NCBI GenBank assembly: GCA_934281565.1
Contig: CAKQXI010000064.1
Location: forward strand, 1-11,554
Reading direction: 5' to 3'
Origin: an uncultured Prevotella sp.
GTDB taxonomy: Bacteria; Bacteroidota; Bacteroidia; Bacteroidales; Bacteroidaceae
Length of the DNA stretch: 11,554 nucleotides
In this document: positions 1 through 6,366 of the stretch, piece after piece
Position numbering within the stretch: position 1 is the first letter of the stretch
Layout: every line of letters begins with the position of its first letter
The notes under the pieces: model-generated
The model's input: only the letters and a program-made list of their open reading frames with translations
The model's database searches: none
Told to the model about the DNA's origin: nothing
Made by a program: the position numbers and the translations under genes

Positions 1-69
1 GACAACGAGATTGGTTACTCACACAAGGTTGTTGAGTTGATCAAGATCATGAAGAAGCACAACGGTTAA
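1..69 (+). CDS. gap: C-terminal end of type I glyceraldehyde-3-phosphate dehydrogenase (partial)
   Basis: Only the last 22 codons and the TAA stop are in the window. The peptide begins DNEIGYSHKVVELI, which matches the strongly conserved C-terminal GAPDH block (W-Y-D-N-E-x-G-Y-S-x-x-V). The enzyme would catalyse the NAD-dependent oxidation of glyceraldehyde 3-phosphate to 1,3-bisphosphoglycerate in cytoplasmic glycolysis. The Lys-rich end (IMKKHNG) is a normal terminus. An intrinsic terminator follows within 32 bp, so this gene closes its own transcription unit and is not co-transcribed with miaA. The rest of the gene lies to the left of the window, so domain completeness cannot be judged. 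Confidence 0.9.
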   Translation, partial: DNEIGYSHKVVELIKIMKKHNG

Positions 70-100
70 TTCGTTGACTCTTTAACGATTTGAGATATAG

Positions 101-133
101 AGCCGTCCGACATTGTGTTGGACGGCTTTTTTT
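101..133 (+). terminator. Intrinsic terminator after gap
   Basis: AGCCGTCC (101-108) pairs perfectly with GGACGGCT (120-127). The stem can extend inward by three more pairs (one is G-U) around a small loop, and a run of seven T begins at 127. This is a standard rho-independent terminator 31 bp after the gap stop codon. It separates gap from miaA. Confidence 0.92.
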
Positions 134-143
134 GCTCTTTTAT

Positions 144-174
144 TTTGTGGTTTCCTAATTTTGCTGTATCTTTG
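144..174 (+). promoter_or_regulatory. Bacteroidetes-type promoter for miaA
   Basis: TTTG at 144-147 and TATCTTTG at 167-174 are separated by 19 bp, matching the Bacteroidetes primary sigma consensus (-33 TTTG, -7 TAnnTTTG). The last base of the -7 element is only 5 bp before the ATG at 180. Transcription should therefore start at or next to the first codon, which implies a leaderless mRNA or use of the in-frame ATG at 192. Confidence 0.75.
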
Positions 175-179
175 TACCC

Positions 180-1103
180 ATGAAACATTCGATGATAACT
201 ATATTGGGTCCTACGGCAAGTGGAAAGACAAGCCTCGCTACTGCTCTTGCCTCTCGCATCAATGCGGAGATCATCAGTGCCGATAGTCGTCAGGTCTATC
301 GTGGCATGGACATCGGAACAGGCAAGGACTTGGAGGATTATACAGTAGGAGGTAAGTTGATACCTTATCATCTTATAGACATTTGTGATGCTGGCACCAA
401 GTATAATTTGTTTCAATACCAGCAAGATTTTTACAATGCCTATCTTGACATAACCAGTCGGGGCGTGCTTCCAATTCTTTGTGGAGGGACAGGGCTTTAT
501 ATAGAGTCGGTGTTGAAAGGTTATCATCTTTCCCCAGTACCTCAGAACCCTGAGCTTCGGGCACGGCTTGCGGACAAGTCACTGGATGAACTAACGATGA
601 TGCTCAAGGAGTTGAAAGAAAAGACAGGCTCAAAGATGCACAATCGCACGGATGTGGATACGGCACAGCGAGCTATCAGAGCCATTGAGATAGAGTCTTA
701 TAACTTGGAGCATCCGATGCCAGAGAGAGAATTGCCTGCTGTTGATTCGCTTATCATTGGTGTGAACATCGACCGAGATGCTCGGAGGGAGAAGATTACC
801 CGTCGTTTAAGGCAACGCCTTGAAGAAGGGATGATTGATGAAATCAAAGGACTCCTGGATAGGGGAATACCTGCCGAGGACTTGATCTATTATGGTCTGG
901 AATATAAGTATATTACGGAATATGTGATAGGAAAGACAACATACGATGAGATGTTCAAGGGCTTGGAGATAGCCATTCATCAGTTTGCCAAGCGCCAGAT
1001 GACATGGTTTAGAGGAATGGAACGCAGAGGCTTTACCATCCACTGGATAGATGCCTTGCAACCGATGGAAGAAAAAGTTAATTTGATAGTTAATAGTTTA
1101 TAG
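180..1103 (+). CDS. miaA: tRNA dimethylallyltransferase (tRNA delta(2)-isopentenylpyrophosphate transferase)
   Basis: MiaA transfers the dimethylallyl group from DMAPP to N6 of A37 in tRNAs reading UNN codons, the first step toward ms2i6A. Family hallmarks are visible: the P-loop GPTASGKT (residues 10-17), the ISADSRQVYRGMDIGTGK block with DSRQ at 35-38, GGTGLY at 102-107 and a C-terminal AxRQxTWFR segment. The length of 307 residues is normal. ATG 180 was taken as start, but the in-frame ATG at 192 (MITILGPTASGKT) is equally plausible because the promoter -7 element ends only 5 bp before ATG 180. The final residues (VNLIVNSL) and the stop are encoded by an AT-rich intergenic repeat that runs on past the gene, so the original C-terminus may have been replaced by repeat sequence. 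The gene appears monocistronic or read on into the downstream lipid kinase. Confidence 0.96.
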   Translation: MKHSMITILGPTASGKTSLATALASRINAEIISADSRQVYRGMDIGTGKDLEDYTVGGKLIPYHLIDICDAGTKYNLFQYQQDFYNAYLDITSRGVLPILCGGTGLYIESVLKGYHLSPVPQNPELRARLADKSLDELTMMLKELKEKTGSKMHNRTDVDTAQRAIRAIEIESYNLEHPMPERELPAVDSLIIGVNIDRDARREKITRRLRQRLEEGMIDEIKGLLDRGIPAEDLIYYGLEYKYITEYVIGKTTYDEMFKGLEIAIHQFAKRQMTWFRGMERRGFTIHWIDALQPMEEKVNLIVNSL

Positions 1104-1168
1104 TTAATAGTTAATAGCGGCTACGCCGTTTGCAAGAATGCTATAAACTATAAACTGTAAACTATAAC
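1085..1168 (+). repeat. AT-rich palindromic intergenic repeat (GTTAATAGTTTATAG type)
   Basis: ATAGTTTATAG (1093-1103) is inverted exactly as CTATAAACTAT (1141-1151). Between them lies a small GC hairpin, CGGC-TAC-GCCG (1118-1128). The left part consists of overlapping GTTAATAG/GTTTATAG units. A close relative of the same arrangement, again with a GCGGCTnCGCCGTTT core, follows trpD at 11374-11504, so this is a dispersed repeat family and not a one-off hairpin. It begins inside miaA and supplies its last codons. It may form a transcript-end structure, but there is no T-tract typical of an intrinsic terminator. Confidence 0.8.
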
Positions 1169-1184
1169 CTAAAAAAGTATCGCC

Positions 1185-2117
1185 GTGGCAGTAAATGAGA
1201 ACAAGTGGGGATTGCTTTATTGTCCCCGTGGAGGCTGGCGCAGTAACAAGCGCTGGGAAAAGATAGAAAAGGTGCTTCGCCAACAACATATCGACTACGA
1301 CTTTGTGCAAAGTGAAAATCAAAAAAGCGTGGAACGATTGGTGAAGATGTTTATCAACAATGGCTATAAGACGATAGTGATTGTTGGTGGAGATTCTGCG
1401 CTTAATGATGCAGTCAACTGCTTGATGCAAGTTGACAAGGAAACTCGTGAACAGATTTCGTTGGGTGTTATCCCTAATGGCTTGATGAATGATTTCGCTC
1501 ATTTCTGGGGCTTCAGCGACAGTGATTATGAACAAACTGTTCGCTCGTTGAAGTTGCGCCGTGTTAGGAAGATAGACCTTGGCTGCATCCGTTACCATAA
1601 TAAGAAAGGCGAGAAATGTATCCGCTATTTCCTTAATTGTATCAATATCGGCTTGATAGCGGCAATCATGAACTTGCGCCGTCAAACTCGCCATTTCTTG
1701 GGCTCTCGTACACTGTCTTTCGTTTCTTCCTTTATCTTGATGATATTCCAGCGTCTGGATTACAAGATGGATATTAAGATTAATGAAGATACCATCAAGC
1801 GCAAGGTGATGACCGTATGCGTAGGAAATGCCTCAGGATATGGACAGACACCGAATGCCGTGCCTTATAATGGATTGCTGGATGTATCGGTGGTTTACCA
1901 TCCACAGATAACACAGTTGTTCGAGGGCATCTACCTATTTGTGAAAGGTAAGTTTCTCAATCATCGCAGCGTGCATCCTTATCGAACACGAGAGATAGAG
2001 GTAAACGAGACTTCACGTGCCTTGATAGGAATTGATGGCAGGTTGATGCATACACCAGTAGGGGCTTATAAGATAACGGTGGTGCAAGAGGTGGTAAACT
2101 TCTTGATACCAGAATGA
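1185..2117 (+). CDS. Diacylglycerol/lipid kinase family protein (YegS/DgkB-like)
   Basis: A 310-residue protein of the DAGK catalytic-domain superfamily, whose members phosphorylate diacylglycerol or related lipids with ATP at the inner membrane face. Motifs in family order are VIVGGDSALNDAVN (about 65-78), matching GGDGTLNEV; LGVIPNGLMNDFA (93-105), matching LGIIPxGTGNDFA; and VGNASGYG...NGLLDVSVV (213-237), matching the NG..GGG....DGLLDV region. The C-terminal IGIDGRL (281-287) corresponds to the usual IELDGE-like strand. Several motif positions deviate: GGDG to GGDS, GTGND to GLMND, DGLLD to NGLLD. The substrate is therefore uncertain. The start is GTG at 1185, because an in-frame TAA at 1170-1172 closes the frame upstream and no ATG occurs until residue 55. 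There is no visible Shine-Dalgarno. It converges on the Crp-type gene with 7 bp between stops. Confidence 0.85.
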   Translation: MAVNENKWGLLYCPRGGWRSNKRWEKIEKVLRQQHIDYDFVQSENQKSVERLVKMFINNGYKTIVIVGGDSALNDAVNCLMQVDKETREQISLGVIPNGLMNDFAHFWGFSDSDYEQTVRSLKLRRVRKIDLGCIRYHNKKGEKCIRYFLNCINIGLIAAIMNLRRQTRHFLGSRTLSFVSSFILMIFQRLDYKMDIKINEDTIKRKVMTVCVGNASGYGQTPNAVPYNGLLDVSVVYHPQITQLFEGIYLFVKGKFLNHRSVHPYRTREIEVNETSRALIGIDGRLMHTPVGAYKITVVQEVVNFLIPE

Positions 2118-2124
2118 TATAGGA

Positions 2125-2829
2125 CTATCCCTGTTGGGAAATCCTAAGAAGTTCCTCGCCTTTGATAATCTTGATCTTTCTTCCATCAATGGCAATCAGT
2201 TTTTCATTGGCGAAGGCCGAGAGCGTACGAATGGCATTACTGGTCGTCATGTTGGATAAGTTGGCGAGGTCTTCCCTACAAAGATAGATGCTGAGTGTAT
2301 AGCCATCTTCCTCCAATCCATAGGAGTTCTTGAGATAGATGAGTGCTTCGGCAAGTCGAGCTCGGATATGCTTTTGTGTGAGATTGATGGTTCTCTCGTC
2401 CGACTCACCCATGGCGACACTGAGATATTTGATGAAGAAGATGCCGATGTTGTAATTGGTCTTTAGCAGTTGCATGAATGTCTCCATCGGGATATAGGCA
2501 ACGGTGCAAGCATCGATTGCCATGGCGGAAGTCTTGTAGTCCTCCTCGGCAAAGTATGCCCGAAATCCAAAGAACTCCATGGGCTTGATGGCACGGATAA
2601 TCTGGTTTCTACCGCTGATGCCATCCTTATATATTTTCACCTTGCCATGGACGAGAAACCACATATAGGCGGTCTTCTCGTCGTTCTTGTAGATAATCTC
2701 GCTTTTCTTGTATTTGCGAACATTTAGGTGTTTGAGCAATACTTTGAACTGTTCCTCATTCAAAGTGTTCCACAACTCCGAGATTTGCAGTGCAATCTTT
2801 TCCTTGTTGATATTGTTCTTGCCAGCCAT
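2125..2829 (-). CDS. Crp/Fnr-family transcriptional regulator
   Basis: A 234-residue cytoplasmic regulator with the two-domain Crp layout. Residues about 18-135 form a cyclic-nucleotide-binding-type beta roll (for example IIYKNDEKTAYMWFLVHGKVKI and the FFGFRAYF stretch), followed by a long dimerisation helix (about 136-165). A C-terminal winged helix (about 180-222) carries LCREDLANLSNMTTSNAIRT as the helix-turn-helix. There is no N-terminal cysteine cluster (only C108 and C184), so it is not an FNR-type iron-sulfur sensor. The phosphate-binding Arg-Ser signature of E. coli CRP is not evident, so the effector is unknown. The gene is transcribed away from the glycogen operon, and the two share a roughly 210-bp intergenic region. 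Control of that operon by this protein is a reasonable but untested guess. Confidence 0.9.
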   Translation of the reverse strand: MAGKNNINKEKIALQISELWNTLNEEQFKVLLKHLNVRKYKKSEIIYKNDEKTAYMWFLVHGKVKIYKDGISGRNQIIRAIKPMEFFGFRAYFAEEDYKTSAMAIDACTVAYIPMETFMQLLKTNYNIGIFFIKYLSVAMGESDERTINLTQKHIRARLAEALIYLKNSYGLEEDGYTLSIYLCREDLANLSNMTTSNAIRTLSAFANEKLIAIDGRKIKIIKGEELLRISQQG

Positions 2830-2861
2830 TTATCCTTGAATTCAATTATTACCTTTGTTTG

Positions 2862-2893
2862 CAAAAATACGACTTTTTCTTGGAATAATTAAA
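2862..2893 (-). promoter_or_regulatory. Probable promoter for the Crp/Fnr-family gene
   Basis: On the minus strand TATTTTTG (2869-2862) fits TAnnTTTG. A weak -33 element, TTTA (2893-2890), lies 20 bp upstream. The predicted transcript start is about 27 nt before the ATG at 2829. The -7 match is good but the -33 match is imperfect. Confidence 0.5.
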
Positions 2894-2961
2894 TATTTTG
2901 ACGAAAAATGTATTATAAAACATAAAATATATCTTTTTTATGAAATTGTAACGTTAAAAAC

Positions 2962-2992
2962 TTTGGTATGTCATAAATAATTCTTACCTTTG
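2962..2992 (+). promoter_or_regulatory. Promoter of the glycogen operon
   Basis: TTTG (2962-2965) and TACCTTTG (2985-2992) are spaced by 19 bp, an exact match to the Bacteroidetes consensus. The start of transcription would be near 2998, giving an AT-rich leader of about 40 nt before the ATG at 3040. That leader has no Shine-Dalgarno, as is usual for the phylum. Confidence 0.8.
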
Positions 2993-3039
2993 AAAGCAAT
3001 AATATAGTCAACAAAAATTAAAAACCTTAATATAGATCT

Positions 3040-4983
3040 ATGAGTTATCTAAAATTCGAAAAGGCCCTGATGACTAACCTACAAGAGTCATTGCCGAAGG
3101 AGTTGCTACGTACCAACCGTTCGGGTGCTTATTCGTGCTCTACAATTGTGGATTGCAATACCCGCAAGTATCACGGTTTGCTGGTTGTCCCAGTCCCAGA
3201 GATGGATGACGACAACCATGTGCTGTTGAGCTCGTTGGATGTTACGGTCGTTCAGCACGGTGCAGAGTTTAACCTTGGACTCCATAAGTACCAAGGCAAT
3301 AACTATAGTCCGATGGGTCATAAGTACATTCGTGAGTTTGATTGTGATACAGTTCCTACTACCTTGTATCGTGTGGGAGGTGTCATCTTGAAAAAAGAAG
3401 TTGTGTTCCAACACTATGAGGATCGCATATTGATTCGTTATACGTTGGTAGATAGTCATTCAGCCACTACGCTTCGTTTCCGTCCTTTCTTGGCTTTTCG
3501 CAGTGTTCGCCAGTTTACGCATGAGAACTCAACCGCCTCACGTGAGTATTTTGGCGTTGATAATGGCATCAAGACTTGTATGTATGCTGGCTATCCAGAT
3601 CTCTATATGCAATTCTCCAAGAAGAATGAGTTTGTTTTCAATCCTGACTGGTATCGTGGGGTAGAATATCCCAAGGAGCAGGAGAGAGGTTATGCTTCCA
3701 ACGAGGACCTTTATGTTCCGGGCTATTTTGAGATGACCATCAAGAATGGCGAGAGCATAGTCTTTGCAGCCTCTACTTCAGAAATCAAGACAAGTGGATT
3801 GAAGACTTTGTTTGAGAAAGAGGTGAAAGAACGTTCACCACGTGACAATTTCTTCCATTGCTTGATAAATGCAGCCCATCAGTTCCATCGCCGTGAAAAG
3901 AATGATGATCGTTATATCATCGCAGGTTATCCTTGGTTCAAGTGCCGTGCCCGTGACACATTCATTTCTCTCCCTGGTCTTACCTTATCCATAGAAGAAG
4001 ACGATTATTTCGAGTTGGTGATGAAGACAGCCATGAAAGGCTATTATGAATTTATGGAGGGAAAGCCTATTACTGTACATATTGCGGAGATAGAGCAGCC
4101 AGATGTCCCTCTTTGGGCGATATGGGCTTTGCAACAGTATGCCAAGGAAACAAGCAAGGAAGTCTGCTTGAAGAAATATGGCAAGTTTATCAAGGATGTC
4201 ATTCACTTTATCCAAAGCAACAAGCATCCTAACTTGGAATTGAAGGAAAATGGACTTCTCTATACCAATGGTCGTGAAAAGGCTGTTACATGGATGAACT
4301 CTACGGCAAATGGCAGACCTGTGGTACCTCGTACGGGTTATATCGTTGAGTTCAATGCCTTGTGGTATAACGCCTTGTGCTTCTGTGCTTCTTTGGCGGA
4401 GCTTGAGGGAAAGGCAGAACGACAACAAGAGTTGTTGGCTTCGGCAGAGGTTACCAAGAAGTCGTTCATTGATACATTCCTCAATGAGTATGGTTATCTG
4501 TATGATTACGTGGATGGCAATATGATAGACTGGAGTGTTCGCCCCAATATGATATTCCCAGTGGCATTCGACTATTCGCCATTGTCACAAGACCAGAAGA
4601 AGAAAGTGCTCGACATCTGTACTCGTGAACTGCTTACGCCTAAGGGCTTGCGCTCACTTTCTCCAAAGAGTGGCGGCTACAATCCTATATATGTCGGTCC
4701 ACAGTCCCAGCGTGATTATGCTTATCATCAAGGAACCGCTTGGCCTTGGTTGGGAGGCTTCTATATGGAGGCGAGCTTGAAGCTCTACAAACGTACTCGC
4801 TTGAGTTTCATCGAGCGTCAGATGGTAGGCTATGAGGACGAGATGGGTTCTCATTGCTTGGGAACCATCAGTGAGCTCTTTGATGGAAACCCACCGTTTG
4901 CAGGTCGTGGAGCCATCTCCTTTGCCATGAACGTGGCAGAGATACTTCGTGCCCTTGAGCTATTAGAAAAATATCAATATTAA
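3040..4983 (+). CDS. Glycogen debranching enzyme (amylo-alpha-1,6-glucosidase, GH133-like)
   Basis: A 647-residue protein with a GDE N-terminal beta-rich domain (about 1-260, with TNRSGAYSCSTI and the NTRKYHGLLVVPV stretch near the start) and an (alpha/alpha)6 amylo-1,6-glucosidase domain (about 270-640). The C-terminal domain shows YPWFKCRARDTFISLPGL (297-314), VPRTGYIVEFNALWYNAL (429-446), RPNMIFPVAF (501-510) and YHQGTAWPWLGG (562-573). It would hydrolyse alpha-1,6 branch points of glycogen or limit dextrin in the cytoplasm; no signal peptide is seen. The position that is usually Asp in the TWMD signature is Asn here (TWMNS, N420). It heads an operon with a GT4 glycosyltransferase 18 bp downstream and a GH57 protein after that, a gene set recognised as the Bacteroidetes glycogen locus. 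The N-terminus MSYLKFEK fits the family start. Confidence 0.92.
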   Translation: MSYLKFEKALMTNLQESLPKELLRTNRSGAYSCSTIVDCNTRKYHGLLVVPVPEMDDDNHVLLSSLDVTVVQHGAEFNLGLHKYQGNNYSPMGHKYIREFDCDTVPTTLYRVGGVILKKEVVFQHYEDRILIRYTLVDSHSATTLRFRPFLAFRSVRQFTHENSTASREYFGVDNGIKTCMYAGYPDLYMQFSKKNEFVFNPDWYRGVEYPKEQERGYASNEDLYVPGYFEMTIKNGESIVFAASTSEIKTSGLKTLFEKEVKERSPRDNFFHCLINAAHQFHRREKNDDRYIIAGYPWFKCRARDTFISLPGLTLSIEEDDYFELVMKTAMKGYYEFMEGKPITVHIAEIEQPDVPLWAIWALQQYAKETSKEVCLKKYGKFIKDVIHFIQSNKHPNLELKENGLLYTNGREKAVTWMNSTANGRPVVPRTGYIVEFNALWYNALCFCASLAELEGKAERQQELLASAEVTKKSFIDTFLNEYGYLYDYVDGNMIDWSVRPNMIFPVAFDYSPLSQDQKKKVLDICTRELLTPKGLRSLSPKSGGYNPIYVGPQSQRDYAYHQGTAWPWLGGFYMEASLKLYKRTRLSFIERQMVGYEDEMGSHCLGTISELFDGNPPFAGRGAISFAMNVAEILRALELLEKYQY

Positions 4984-4985
4984 TT

Positions 4986-4993
4986 AAGGAGGG
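4986..4993 (+). promoter_or_regulatory. Strong Shine-Dalgarno before the GT4 gene
   Basis: AAGGAGGG lies 8 bp before the ATG at 5002. Near-perfect Shine-Dalgarno sequences are unusual in Bacteroidetes, whose other genes in this window mostly lack them. It fixes the start of the glycosyltransferase and suggests independent, efficient re-initiation within the operon. Confidence 0.85.
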
Positions 4994-5001
4994 ACTGCTT
5001 T

Positions 5002-6270
5002 ATGAAAGTTTTAATGTTTGGTTGGGAGTATCCTCCTCACGTATTCGGTGGATTGGCCACTGCTAACTTTGGTATTTCCCAAGGACTCCATGCCCAGGGA
5101 GATGTAGATATAACATTATGCTTGCCTAAACCTTTTGGCGATGAAGACCGTAGTGCTGCGCATATCTTGGCGATGAACTGCGTGCCTATCGCATGGCGAG
5201 ATGTCAATTATGACTATGTTCAGCAACGTGTAGGCAACATTATGGACCCTAATGAGTATTTCCGTCTTCGAGACCATATCTATGCCGACTTCAATTATAT
5301 GAATGTCAATGATTTGGGATGTATGGACTTCGCTGGTGGTTATCCTTCCAATCTCCATGATGAGATTAACAACTATTCCGTCATAGCTGGTGTCGTGGCT
5401 CGTACGGAAGAATTTGACATCATTCATGCTCATGACTGGCTTACGTTCCCTGCTGGTATCCATGCCAAGAAAGTGAGTGGGAAGCCATTGTGCATCCATG
5501 TTCATGCAACCGACTTTGACCGTAGCCGTGGTCATGTCAATCCTACGGTTTATTCAATAGAAAAGGATGGCATGGACAATGCCGACTGTATCATGTGTGT
5601 ATCGGAATTGACCCGTCAGACGGTAATCAACCAGTATCACCAAGACCCTCGCAAGTGCTTTGCCATGCATAATGCCGTGTATCCATTGCGCCAAGAGTTG
5701 CAAGATATTCCACGCCCAGACCATAAGGGCAAGGAAAAGGTGGTTACATTCTTGGGTCGTCTGACGATGCAGAAAGGTCCTGAGTACTTTGTGGAGGCAG
5801 CCAACATGGTGCTTCACCGTACTCGCAATGTCCGTTTCTGTATGGCTGGTTCTGGTGATATGATGGATCAGATGATTTATCTTGCAGCAGAGCGAGGCAT
5901 AGCCGACCGTTTCCACTTCCCCGGTTTCATGAGAGGCAAGCAGGTATATGAGTGCTTGAAGGATTCGGATGTCTATGTGATGCCGTCAGTGAGTGAACCG
6001 TTTGGTATCTCTCCTTTGGAAGCCATGCAATGTGGTACACCTACTATTATTTCCAAGCAAAGTGGTTGCGGTGAGATCTTGACCAATTGTATCAAGGTAG
6101 ATTATTGGGACATCCATGCTTTGGCAGATGCCATCTATAGTATTTGCCACAATGAGAGCCTCTTTGATTACTTGTCTGTGGAAGGTAAGAAGGAGGTAGA
6201 CCAGATTACATGGGAAAAGGTAGGTGCTCGCATCAAGGACCTATACCTCAGGACCTTAGGGTGGAAGTGA
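5002..6270 (+). CDS. GT4-type glycosyltransferase, probable glycogen synthase
   Basis: A 422-residue GT-B fold enzyme. The N-terminal MKVLMFGWEYPPHVFGGLAT (1-20) is the acceptor-side opening typical of bacterial and archaeal starch/glycogen synthases and GT4 enzymes, with the glycine loop at 16-17. IHAHDWLTFPAGI (141-153) is the usual HxHDW block. The C-terminal nucleotide-sugar domain has FLGRLTMQKGPEYF (250-263, with R253 and K258) and SEPFGISPLEAMQCG (331-345), in which E332 and E340 form the E-x7-E motif. It should elongate alpha-1,4-glucan chains from ADP- or UDP-glucose in the cytoplasm. The sequence does not decide between the two donors. The position between debranching enzyme and GH57 protein supports a glycogen role. 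The start is fixed by the Shine-Dalgarno at 4986-4993. Confidence 0.9.
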   Translation: MKVLMFGWEYPPHVFGGLATANFGISQGLHAQGDVDITLCLPKPFGDEDRSAAHILAMNCVPIAWRDVNYDYVQQRVGNIMDPNEYFRLRDHIYADFNYMNVNDLGCMDFAGGYPSNLHDEINNYSVIAGVVARTEEFDIIHAHDWLTFPAGIHAKKVSGKPLCIHVHATDFDRSRGHVNPTVYSIEKDGMDNADCIMCVSELTRQTVINQYHQDPRKCFAMHNAVYPLRQELQDIPRPDHKGKEKVVTFLGRLTMQKGPEYFVEAANMVLHRTRNVRFCMAGSGDMMDQMIYLAAERGIADRFHFPGFMRGKQVYECLKDSDVYVMPSVSEPFGISPLEAMQCGTPTIISKQSGCGEILTNCIKVDYWDIHALADAIYSICHNESLFDYLSVEGKKEVDQITWEKVGARIKDLYLRTLGWK

Positions 6271-6360
6271 ATTTAAGTGAAGAGTGAAGAACGAAGAGTG
6301 AAGAATTCGATAGATTTACTATTCATAAATTTCAAATATCAACGTTCAAATTTCAAATAA
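6270..6360 (+). repeat. Intergenic repeat remnants between the GT4 and GH57 genes
   Basis: Positions 6282-6306 are a 25-bp exact copy of 9632-9656 and, inverted, of 10218-10242 (core AGTGAAGAACGAAGAGTGAA). The preceding AATTTAAGTGAAG (6270-6282, starting at the last base of the GT4 stop codon) recurs at 10111-10123. Further on, AAATTTCAAATA occurs twice (6327-6338 and 6348-6359). No terminator and no TAnnTTTG promoter are visible here, so the GH57 gene is probably read from the operon promoter. The leader just before the ATG is AT-rich with no Shine-Dalgarno. Confidence 0.75.
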
Positions 6361-6366
6361 AAAATT

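Noticed and set aside
66..527. 153-residue minus-strand ORF over gap terminator and miaA
   Set aside because: It overlaps the terminator and miaA coding sequence, shows no family motif and is a shadow of the real gene.
2121..2145. AGGA...TCCC-tgtt-GGGA...TCCT hairpin between kinase and Crp-type genes as a bidirectional terminator
   Set aside because: Short broken stem with an internal loop and no T-tract on either strand.
2850..2857. TACCTTTG on the plus strand as a second glycogen-operon promoter
   Set aside because: No TTTG at 17-23 bp upstream; the only TTG is about 11 bp away. The 2962-2992 promoter fits far better.
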